From assembly GCA_028749475.1 (NCBI GenBank), contig JAQVWN010000002.1, positions 1 through 64,000 of the forward strand: a stretch of 64,000 nucleotides of DNA. Reading direction: 5' to 3'. A model generated the notes under the pieces. It was not told the DNA's origin, ran no database searches, and was given only the letters and a program-made list of their open reading frames with translations. The DNA is from Thomasclavelia sp. (GTDB lineage: Bacteria; Bacillota_I; Bacilli_A; Erysipelotrichales; Coprobacillaceae). A program made the position numbers and the translations under genes. Below are positions 52,537 through 59,902 of this stretch, in pieces. Numbering within the stretch: the stretch's first letter is position 1; every line of letters starts with the position of its first letter.

Positions 52537-55500
52537 ATGTTTACAAAAAAACAACTATTTAAAAATTTGGTGAGAGATATTTTATTTGCAATTATTGGTG
52601 GATGTATTTTACTAGGTGTTTTATACTTTGCTGAAAATACAATTACTATTTCTAATCAAGAAGAAAACTTTGATATAAAACTAGATATGGCCGTTCAAAA
52701 AATGAAGAACTATAAACAAAGTGCCAAAAATGATCAAACTAGTTATGATAGTTTTTCAAAAGCTAAAGTAGATGTATTAGCTTATTATTATGATCATACG
52801 CCAAGTCTTAGAACTAATATTAGTACGATGGCTAATCAATGGCAATTACAAGAATTATATATTGTAAATAGTAATAATGAAGTTCTTTTTTCTAATACTA
52901 ATAAACCATTAGGAAATGATATTACTACAAATGTTAAAGTTGATAATCCTTTTACCAAAGGAAACCTAAGATATTATCTTTCTAATATGAATAATGGCTT
53001 AAAAATTATTGGTGGGAGAGAAAGTACTGATTTTTTAGCTAAACAAGTTGAGACAGTGTCTCCTAAAAAAACTTTAAAAAATATAAAAATAGGAATTAAT
53101 GGTTATATTATCGCTATTGATAATAAAACAAATGAAATTGTTTACTCTAATAGTAATTCTGCTAAAAACATCCCTGTAAGTAGTACTGATATAGGTGATA
53201 AATTCTTAAAAAATGGTAATCAAGGGTGGGTTACATTTAATGGTAATAGATATTATGCTCAAAGTAGAAAAGCTAGTAGTGATTATACTTTTGTAGCTTT
53301 AGCTAAAGAAAGTGACTTACAAAACAACTATAATAAAGTCATTTCGCTAGCTTTAATGATTTATGCATTCATTGCAATATTAATTGTTTCATATATCCAT
53401 TTCATTAGAGTTGAATCAATGAAAAGACTTACTGATGAAGATAATGATGATGAATACTATGATTTAAATAAAAAATACGTAATTAATAAAGACTTACTAA
53501 GAAAAGTTAAACGGGTACTAATAGTTGGTATAGTCTTTACATTTGGTCTATCATATTATTTTCAAACACTATCGCTTTTATCTTCTCAAGAAATGCGTTC
53601 AGAAACTAAACTAGCTGATATTGAAAAAATACTGGATGAAAGTGAAGCAGAATTAAAGGATTTAAAGCAGGAATATAATGATGAATATTCTAGAAGAATT
53701 CAAAACATTGCTGTATTAATTCAAAGTGATACATCTTTAGCTAATGATAATGATTTAAATGAAATAGCTAAAAGAGTTCAAGCCAATTATATTTATTTGT
53801 TTAATTCTAGTGGACAGGTTGAACATACTAATTCAACATACAAAGGATTTAGTTTATCGACTGATACTAAAGATAAGTCTAGTGAATTTTGGAATATAAT
53901 TAAAGGTTATACTGATATTATTATTCAAAAACCGGAAAAAACAGAAAACAAATACGATCACTATGTTCAATATATAGGGAGTAAAAGATTAGATGCTCCT
54001 GGAATGATTGAAATAGGTGTATCTCCTCAAAGATATGAAAATTATGTTCAAAGTGCTAAATTAAATGCAATATTAGATAATATTGCTGTAGAAAATAATG
54101 GTACTGCTTTTGCAGTAGATAAGAAAACTCATAAATTCTTATACTTTAATAAGGATTCATATATTGGCCGCGATGCAACAGAATATGGCCTTAGTAAAGC
54201 GGCTTTAAAAGATGAATATTCTGGCTATCAAACAATTAATGATACTAGATACTTTGTTTCAAGCACTGAAAATGGTAGCTATTATATCTATGTGGGCGCA
54301 CCTGAATCAAACATCATGGTTGGAAGATTAGAAATGGCCGTAATTACTTCCATAGCAAGTTTTTCTATATTTGTTATTTTAGCATTTCTTTCTTTGATTC
54401 AAAGAAAAGACAAAGCATTTGTCAAAGAAGAAGTTTATGATGAAAAACCTCTAGTTCAAGTTGATATTAATTCACTTGGCCAACCAACAAAGAATGTTCA
54501 AGTTGTTGCAACTAGATGGGAAGCTAATACAAGAATTCCTTGGAAAGAAAAAACTCCTGAGCAAAAACTCCAAACTGTTTTAGGAATAATGATAACTTTA
54601 CTTGGTTGTTTGCTAGTACTATATATTATTAATGGTCAAAATTCTTATAATCCAAATGATATTTTATCTTATATTTTACATTTGAAATGGGAAAAGACAG
54701 TTAGTATTTTCTCTCTAACATATATTGTAATGTTGTTTATTGAAATCTATATTATAACTGCAATTGTTAGAAAACTAATTACATTATTATGTCAAAACCT
54801 AGGTACTAAAGTTGTTACTGTGGCAAGACTAATAAATAACTTTATTAAATATTTTGCTGTTATTGGGGCATTAATGTATTCATTAAATTTCGTTGGAGTT
54901 AATTCTTCAGCCATAATTGCTAGTGCAGGTATTTTAACGCTAGTAATTGGACTAGGAGCTCAAAGTTTAATAAAAGATATTTTAGCAGGAATATTCATTG
55001 TTTTTGAAGGTGAATTTAGAGTTGGCGATATAATAACAGTTGATAACTGGCGGGGTACAGTTCTTGAAATAGGTATTAGAGCAACTAAGATTCAAGATGG
55101 TTCTAATAATATTAAAATAATTAATAACTCTTTAATTACTGGAGTTATTAATATGACTAAACAAAGATCATATGTTTGGTTAGATATTGGTATTGATTAT
55201 GGAGAATCACTTGAAAGAGTTGAAAATATTTTAGGAAAAGAACTTCCTCTTTTAAAAGACAAACTACCTTCAATCGAAGATGGACCATATTATAAAGGAG
55301 TTACTGAATTAGCAGCTTCAAGCGTTAATATTAGAATACTAGCTGAGTGTCAAGAAGCTAATCGTATTCAACTTACTAGAGATTTAAATAGAGAAATAAA
55401 ACTAATATTTGATAAGTATGATATTAATATTCCTTATCCACAAGTTGTAGTAAATCAACCAAAAGTATTTAAAAAAGCAACAAAAAAAGAATCTGAAGAA

Positions 55501-55563
55501 GCTAGTAAATTTGTTAATGAACAAAAAGAAGCATCTAAAGATAAACATGCATCAGAAGATTAG
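52537..55563 (+). CDS. MscS-family mechanosensitive channel with two Cache-like extracellular domains
   Basis: A 1008-residue membrane protein. Order: membrane helix (about 12-32), extracellular sensor-like domain 1 (33-265, with YIIAIDNKTNEIVYSNSN and YTFVALAKESD, a Cache pattern), helix (267-287), cytoplasmic linker, and helix (about 325-345). Sensor-like domain 2 follows (348-600, with AFAVDKKTHKFLYFNKDS and YYIYVGAPES), then a helix (603-623). The MscS part is C-terminal: helices from about 680, pore helix TM3 near 790-830 (GILTLVIGLGAQSLIKDIL), beta domain (VGDIITVDNWRGTVLEIGIR) and cytoplasmic alpha/beta domain. A ligand-gated or osmotic channel is likely, but the trigger is unknown. 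AGGGGAG precedes the ATG, and a strong terminator follows. Confidence 0.85.
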   Translation: MFTKKQLFKNLVRDILFAIIGGCILLGVLYFAENTITISNQEENFDIKLDMAVQKMKNYKQSAKNDQTSYDSFSKAKVDVLAYYYDHTPSLRTNISTMANQWQLQELYIVNSNNEVLFSNTNKPLGNDITTNVKVDNPFTKGNLRYYLSNMNNGLKIIGGRESTDFLAKQVETVSPKKTLKNIKIGINGYIIAIDNKTNEIVYSNSNSAKNIPVSSTDIGDKFLKNGNQGWVTFNGNRYYAQSRKASSDYTFVALAKESDLQNNYNKVISLALMIYAFIAILIVSYIHFIRVESMKRLTDEDNDDEYYDLNKKYVINKDLLRKVKRVLIVGIVFTFGLSYYFQTLSLLSSQEMRSETKLADIEKILDESEAELKDLKQEYNDEYSRRIQNIAVLIQSDTSLANDNDLNEIAKRVQANYIYLFNSSGQVEHTNSTYKGFSLSTDTKDKSSEFWNIIKGYTDIIIQKPEKTENKYDHYVQYIGSKRLDAPGMIEIGVSPQRYENYVQSAKLNAILDNIAVENNGTAFAVDKKTHKFLYFNKDSYIGRDATEYGLSKAALKDEYSGYQTINDTRYFVSSTENGSYYIYVGAPESNIMVGRLEMAVITSIASFSIFVILAFLSLIQRKDKAFVKEEVYDEKPLVQVDINSLGQPTKNVQVVATRWEANTRIPWKEKTPEQKLQTVLGIMITLLGCLLVLYIINGQNSYNPNDILSYILHLKWEKTVSIFSLTYIVMLFIEIYIITAIVRKLITLLCQNLGTKVVTVARLINNFIKYFAVIGALMYSLNFVGVNSSAIIASAGILTLVIGLGAQSLIKDILAGIFIVFEGEFRVGDIITVDNWRGTVLEIGIRATKIQDGSNNIKIINNSLITGVINMTKQRSYVWLDIGIDYGESLERVENILGKELPLLKDKLPSIEDGPYYKGVTELAASSVNIRILAECQEANRIQLTRDLNREIKLIFDKYDINIPYPQVVVNQPKVFKKATKKESEEASKFVNEQKEASKDKHASED

Positions 55564-55592
55564 AAGTGTTTAACACTTCTTTTTCTTTTTTT
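55562..55592 (+). terminator. terminator after the channel gene
   Basis: AGAAGTGT and ACACTTCT form an 8-bp stem around TTA, followed by TTTTCTTTTTTT. Confidence 0.82.
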
Positions 55593-55692
55593 GAAAAACA
55601 GCCTAACTCTTTTCTTTTTATGAAAAAGTCCTGAATTATAAAAAAGAAAAATGTATCATAGAATTATAGAAAAAACTGAGAGGAAAAGAACA

Positions 55693-56595
55693 ATGAAAAC
55701 AAACACAAATTTATTTATTGATTTACACATGCATAGTCTTTACAGTGATGATGGAGAATTTACACCAACTCAACTTGTAAACAAATGTTTTGATGCCGGA
55801 GTTAAAATAATGGCAATAGCTGATCATAATTATGTTAAGGCTATCGATGAAGAAATCAAATCAGCAAATACAAAGGATATAAAAGTTATTCCAGCAATAG
55901 AAATAGACTGTACATACAAAGATATTAACTTACATGTAGTAGGTTATGGAATTGATTATAATAATCCAATCTTTAATAATCTTGGTGATAATATTATGAA
56001 ACAAGAACTAACTTGTAGTAGTAAAAAGATTGAACTTACAAATGCTCTCGGGTTTGATATTACTAAAGAACAATTAGATGAGTTAAGTCCTAATGGTGTA
56101 TTTACTGGTGAAATGTTTGCCGAAGTATTACTAAATGACCCAAGATATAATGATAACGAATTATTAAAGCCTTATAGAGAAGGTGGTAGTCGTAGTGACA
56201 ATCCTTATGTAAACTTTTATTGGGACTACTATTCTCAAGGAAAACCTTGTTATACCAAAGTTGAATTTCCTAGTTTAAAAGAAACAATTAAAATTATCAA
56301 TGATAATGGGGGAGTTGCTGTTTTAGCTCATCCTGGAAACAATTTAAAAGATAAATTTGAAGTATTTGATGAAATGGTTAAAGAAGGTATTCAAGGAGTT
56401 GAAGCATTCTCAAGTTATCATTCAAAAGAAACTAATGAATATTTTTATAATAAAGCTAAAGAACTAGGAATCCTTTATACTTGTGGTAGTGATTATCATG
56501 GTAAAACTAAACCTTCAATTGTAGTAGGTGGTACTGGTTGTAATATTGATGAAAATGAAATTGAAGACAATCTTAAAAAATATAAATTAATCTAA
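55693..56595 (+). CDS. PHP-domain metal-dependent phosphoesterase
   Basis: Hydrolyses phosphate esters, possibly 3'-phosphorylated nucleotides or RNA ends as in the TrpH/RNase AM group. I start at ATG 55693 with AGAGGA 8 bases upstream; a longer frame from 55651 lacks a site. The 300-residue protein has metal-site motifs DLHMHS (H12, H14), AIADHN, PAIEID, VLAHPGNN and CGSDYHG in the usual PHP order. The middle holds a long insertion (about 110-190) compared with short PHP proteins. It converges on the TetR gene through a shared terminator. Confidence 0.88.
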   Translation: MKTNTNLFIDLHMHSLYSDDGEFTPTQLVNKCFDAGVKIMAIADHNYVKAIDEEIKSANTKDIKVIPAIEIDCTYKDINLHVVGYGIDYNNPIFNNLGDNIMKQELTCSSKKIELTNALGFDITKEQLDELSPNGVFTGEMFAEVLLNDPRYNDNELLKPYREGGSRSDNPYVNFYWDYYSQGKPCYTKVEFPSLKETIKIINDNGGVAVLAHPGNNLKDKFEVFDEMVKEGIQGVEAFSSYHSKETNEYFYNKAKELGILYTCGSDYHGKTKPSIVVGGTGCNIDENEIEDNLKKYKLI

Positions 56596-56598
56596 AAT

Positions 56599-56622
56599 AA
56601 AAAAGTTCTACGGAACTTTTTT
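56599..56622. terminator. bidirectional terminator between the PHP gene and tetR
   Basis: GTTC and GAAC, flanked by A6 and T6, form a stem around TACG (56599-56622). The - strand TAG stop of the TetR gene lies at 56608-56610. Confidence 0.75.
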
Positions 56623-57192
56623 AATTACATGTTTATTATATATTTTTTTTGCGCCTTCAATAGCAGCGTTATTAGTTAATTCACCAAGTTGATCAATTGT
56701 AATCGGAAGTTCTCCTTTAACCCAACTAAGATATACATTTATAGTTGCACAAATATAGTATTGAATATAAATTCTAAATTGAATTTCATCAGTTTTAAAT
56801 TCACTTTTATAATGATCTACTAAAATATCAGTAAGTCTTTTAATCATTTCATTCCATAAATAATCATAACCTCTTTTACTGGCAAGAATTTTTATTTTAT
56901 CAAAGTTTTCTTCGACTGTCTTATTTAAACAATTAATTAAATTCTGATTAGTTAATATACTATAAAAATCATCTCCATTTGTAATTAAACTTACAAACTT
57001 GTTGTGCTCTTTTTGAAAAAAGTTATTTATTATTTCATCTACATTGTGATAATGAAGATAAAATGTCTTTCGATCAATATTGGCTTCTTTGGCAATATTT
57101 GTAATAGTAATTTTACTACTATCGTTATCTTTTAATAGTTTAAAGTAGGCATCTTCAATAGCCTGTCTAGTTTTTATGATTCTCTTATCCAT
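56608..57192 (-). CDS. TetR/AcrR-family transcriptional regulator
   Basis: A 194-residue repressor-type protein. The N-terminal DNA-binding domain (about 1-55) includes the helix-turn-helix ITITNIAKEANIDRKTFYLHY, close to the DhaS/TetR-like subgroup, with a C-terminal helical ligand or dimer domain (about 70-190). It is divergent from a radical SAM gene, and the 138 bases between them hold two palindromes (57254-57266 and 57288-57309). The first overlaps the -35 of the radical SAM promoter. I infer that it regulates that gene and probably itself. The inducer is unknown. Confidence 0.85.
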   Translation of the reverse strand: MDKRIIKTRQAIEDAYFKLLKDNDSSKITITNIAKEANIDRKTFYLHYHNVDEIINNFFQKEHNKFVSLITNGDDFYSILTNQNLINCLNKTVEENFDKIKILASKRGYDYLWNEMIKRLTDILVDHYKSEFKTDEIQFRIYIQYYICATINVYLSWVKGELPITIDQLGELTNNAAIEGAKKIYNKHVIKKVP

Positions 57193-57252
57193 AAATATTC
57201 CTCATATTATACTTATATGTTGATTATTCATACAAATGTAGAATAATGTCTA

Positions 57253-57281
57253 TTGATATTATATCATATAGATTCTATAAT
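57253..57281 (+). promoter_or_regulatory. promoter of the radical SAM gene
   Basis: TTGATA (57253-57258), a 17-base spacer and TATAAT (57276-57281), the best canonical pair in the window. It is overlapped by a palindrome at 57254-57266. Confidence 0.75.
57254..57266. promoter_or_regulatory. candidate TetR operator over the -35
   Basis: TGATATTATATCA is a perfect 13-base palindrome (TGATAT and ATATCA around T) covering the -35 box, the expected position for repression. Confidence 0.5.
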
Positions 57282-57287
57282 ACAATT

Positions 57288-57309
57288 ATAATCCTCAGAT
57301 GTGGATTAT
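57288..57309. promoter_or_regulatory. second candidate operator at the transcription start
   Basis: ATAATCC and GGATTAT form an inverted repeat with an 8-base centre, lying over the expected start (about 57288) and leader of the radical SAM gene. Confidence 0.45.
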
Positions 57310-57330
57310 CGAAAAATGGAGGAAGTTTTA

Positions 57331-58689
57331 ATGAGTAATTTATCTTATAAGGCTGAAAGAGCAGCTGCGAGTGCTCTTGTAAATCAAGTAATAAAATCAG
57401 CCGGGAAAGACTATGAAAAGACATATCTAAAGATTGTAGATATGGCAGAAAAATTTTGGGGTGATGAATATACTCCAGAAGATTATGAACATTTTAGAAA
57501 TGCTATTAAAGACCCTAATAATAGATGGATAAAATATATTAATAGAGTTTTAAAAGAAACAGATCCTAATGTTGCTAAGACTGCTTTATTAAATCTTGGA
57601 TTTGGAGCCTTTATAAAAGGTACAAGAATGATCAATGATAATAGGGAAAAGTACGGATGTAATATCCCTTGGTTAATTTTATTTGATCCTACAAGTGCTT
57701 GTAATATGCACTGTGAAGGTTGTTGGTCAGGAACATATGGACATAAACATAATTTATCTTTTGAAGATATGGATAAAATTGTTACTGAAGGTAAAGAACT
57801 AGGTGTTTATTTATATATGCTTACAGGAGGAGAACCTCTTGTTAGAAAAGATGATGTTTTAAAACTAGCTAAGAAACATAATGATGTTGAATTCTCTTTA
57901 TATACTAATTCAACATTAATTGATGAAGATTTTTGTAAGGAATGTGTTAAACTGGGTAACCTAACTTTCCAATTATCTATTGAAGGAACTCCTGAAACTA
58001 ACGATGCTAGAAGAGGAGAAGGTCACTATAAAGCAGTTATGAATGCCATGGATTTAATGAAGAAATATGGAATCATATTTGGTACTTCAATTTGTTATAC
58101 AAGAGATAATATCGAAGCAGTTACATCTGATGAATTCTTAAGAATGTTGTCAGATAAAGGAGCAAGATTTGGTTTCTATTTCCACTATATGCCAGTTGGA
58201 AATAAAGCTGTTCCTGAATTAATGCCTACTATATCTCAAAGAGAATACATGATTAAAAGAATAAGAGAAATAAGATCTGATAAATCAGATATTGATTTCT
58301 ATCCAATGGATTTCCAAAATGATGGACAATATGTTGGAGGATGTATTGCTGGAGGAAGAAACTATTTCCATATTAACGCTAATGGAGATGCAGAACCTTG
58401 TGTATTTATTCATTATTCAAATACAAACATTCATGATAATACAATCTTAGAAATGCTTCAAAGCCCATTATTTATGGCTTATCACGATAATCAACCATTT
58501 AACAAGAATCATTTAAGACCTTGTCCAATGCTTGAAAATCCAGAAGCATTACCAAAATTAGTTAAAGAATCTAAAGCTCATTCTACAGATTTAGAATCAC
58601 CTGAAAGTGCTGAACATTTAACTGGCAAAACAGTTGATTATGCTAAAAAATGGAAAGAAGAAGCTGATAAAATTTGGAATGATCAATAA
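57331..58689 (+). CDS. radical SAM protein of unknown substrate
   Basis: I start at ATG 57331 (GGAGGA 7 bases upstream); a GTG at 57301 lies within the second palindrome. The 452-residue protein has about 110 N-terminal helical residues, then the radical SAM core with C124, C128 and C131 (ACNMHCEGC), MLTGGEPLVRKDDV, and YTNSTLID. A C-terminal SPASM-like or auxiliary region has GGCIAGGRNYFHINANGDAEPC and RPCPMLENPE. The layout resembles HpnH-like radical SAM enzymes, but no hopanoid or peptide-precursor gene is nearby. It is under likely TetR control, which suggests response to a small molecule. The product is not predictable. Confidence 0.82.
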   Translation: MSNLSYKAERAAASALVNQVIKSAGKDYEKTYLKIVDMAEKFWGDEYTPEDYEHFRNAIKDPNNRWIKYINRVLKETDPNVAKTALLNLGFGAFIKGTRMINDNREKYGCNIPWLILFDPTSACNMHCEGCWSGTYGHKHNLSFEDMDKIVTEGKELGVYLYMLTGGEPLVRKDDVLKLAKKHNDVEFSLYTNSTLIDEDFCKECVKLGNLTFQLSIEGTPETNDARRGEGHYKAVMNAMDLMKKYGIIFGTSICYTRDNIEAVTSDEFLRMLSDKGARFGFYFHYMPVGNKAVPELMPTISQREYMIKRIREIRSDKSDIDFYPMDFQNDGQYVGGCIAGGRNYFHINANGDAEPCVFIHYSNTNIHDNTILEMLQSPLFMAYHDNQPFNKNHLRPCPMLENPEALPKLVKESKAHSTDLESPESAEHLTGKTVDYAKKWKEEADKIWNDQ

Positions 58690-58691
58690 TT

Positions 58692-58718
58692 AAAGACTGT
58701 GTAAACAGTCTTTTTTTT
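58692..58718 (+). terminator. terminator after the radical SAM gene
   Basis: AAAGACTGT and ACAGTCTTT form a 9-bp stem around GTAA, followed by a further TTTTT. Confidence 0.87.
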
Positions 58719-58776
58719 ATCGTATAATTTGAATTTATTTCAAACTTAACATAAACTGCATTTAAAGGAGTTATAT

Positions 58777-59559
58777 ATGAATATTCAAGTAATAGAAGGA
58801 ATACTAATCCCTTTTCTAGGAACTACTCTAGGAGCAGGATGTGTAATTTTTCTAAAAAACAATTTAAATAAGATAATTCAAAAGTGTTTTATTGGATTTG
58901 CGGCTGGAGTAATGGTAGCTGCTTCAATCTGGTCATTATTAATACCAGCAATTGAACAATCATCATCATTAGGTAAAATGGCTTTTATGCCAGCTGCGAT
59001 AGGATTTATTTTAGGAATGGGATTTTTACTACTATTAGATGAAATAATTCCTCATCTTCATTTAAATTCAAATGAAGATGAAGGACCTAAGAATCATTTA
59101 TCAAAAACAACTAAATTACTTTTAGCTGTTACTCTTCATAACATTCCAGAGGGAATGGCAGTGGGAGTAGTATATGCAGCTTTTACAACTGGTAATCAAG
59201 AAATTACTTTTATGTCAGCGTTAGCTTTATCGATTGGAATCGCTATTCAAAACTTTCCAGAAGGGGCTATTATTTCTTTACCTCTTAGAGGAGAAGGAGT
59301 AAGTCGAACTAAAGCCTTTATTCTTGGAACCCTTTCAGGAATAGTTGAACCAATTGCAGCAATACTAACAGTTCTATCAGTAAACTTTATCTTACCAGCT
59401 TTACCTTATCTATTAAGTTTTGCCTCAGGGGCTATGATGTATGTCGTTGTAGAGGAATTAGTTCCTGAAATGTCAGAAGGAAAACATTCTAACATCGGAA
59501 CAGTGATGTTTGCATTAGGCTTTGTAGTAATGATGATTTTAGATGTTGCATTATCTTAA
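58777..59559 (+). CDS. ZIP-family metal transporter
   Basis: A 260-residue protein with about eight membrane helices, importing zinc, iron or related divalent ions. It shows the ZIP metal-site segments: LHNIPEGMAVGVVYAAF (helix 4, with HNxPEG) and IAIQNFPEGAIISLPLRGEG (helix 5, with QNxPEG), preceded by a cytoplasmic loop with HLHLNSNEDEG and NHLSK. The VAASIWSLLIPAIE start matches the ZupT-like group. AAAGGAG precedes the ATG, and a TATAAT lies at 58723-58728. It is followed by a terminator and then the csoR-copA unit, so this is a metal-handling stretch. Confidence 0.88.
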   Translation: MNIQVIEGILIPFLGTTLGAGCVIFLKNNLNKIIQKCFIGFAAGVMVAASIWSLLIPAIEQSSSLGKMAFMPAAIGFILGMGFLLLLDEIIPHLHLNSNEDEGPKNHLSKTTKLLLAVTLHNIPEGMAVGVVYAAFTTGNQEITFMSALALSIGIAIQNFPEGAIISLPLRGEGVSRTKAFILGTLSGIVEPIAAILTVLSVNFILPALPYLLSFASGAMMYVVVEELVPEMSEGKHSNIGTVMFALGFVVMMILDVALS

Positions 59560-59587
59560 GCATATTACTTGCGTAATATGCTTTTTA
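59558..59587 (+). terminator. terminator after the ZIP gene
   Basis: AAGCATATTAC and GTAATATGCTT form an 11-bp stem around TTGC, followed by TTT. Confidence 0.88.
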
Positions 59588-59601
59588 TTTGTATCATAAA
59601 T

Positions 59602-59618
59602 ATACCTATAGGGGGTAT
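59602..59618. promoter_or_regulatory. CsoR-like copper operator upstream of csoR-copA
   Basis: ATACCTATAGGGGGTAT is a G/C-flanked pseudo-palindrome of the type bound by CsoR repressors in Bacillota. It lies just before the csoR ATG and its GGGGG also serves as the ribosome site. Confidence 0.7.
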
Positions 59619-59623
59619 ATGAA

Positions 59624-59902
59624 ATGAAACATAAAATACGAACTAATGATGAAAAGAAAAAAATGGTTCAACGTTTAAATAGAATAGAAGGCCAAGTAAG
59701 AGGAATATCAAACATGGTTCAAGAAGATCGATATTGTGTAGATATCTTTAATCAAGTACTAGCAATTCAAAAGTCTTTAAACTCTTTTAATAAAGTTTTA
59801 CTGGCCAACCATATTAATACATGTGTTGTTGAAGATATAAAAAATGATAATACGGAGGCAGTAGATGAATTATGTAGTTTAATTCAAAAACTGATGAAAT
59901 AA
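59624..59902 (+). CDS. csoR: copper-sensing repressor CsoR
   Basis: A 92-residue helical repressor that leaves DNA on binding Cu(I). It starts LNRIEGQVRGISNMV-like after a basic N-terminus, and all three copper ligands are present: C38 (RYCVD), H63 and C67 (ANHINTCV). This matches the x-C-H-C fingerprint of copper-sensing CsoR rather than nickel or formaldehyde sensors. GGGGG, part of the candidate operator, is its ribosome site. The stop overlaps the copA ATG (TAATG), giving an autoregulated two-gene unit. Confidence 0.93.
   Translation: MKHKIRTNDEKKKMVQRLNRIEGQVRGISNMVQEDRYCVDIFNQVLAIQKSLNSFNKVLLANHINTCVVEDIKNDNTEAVDELCSLIQKLMK

Noticed and set aside
57301-57330. GTG start giving ten extra residues to the radical SAM protein
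   Set aside because: GTG lies in the second palindrome without a ribosome site, while ATG 57331 has GGAGGA at ideal distance.
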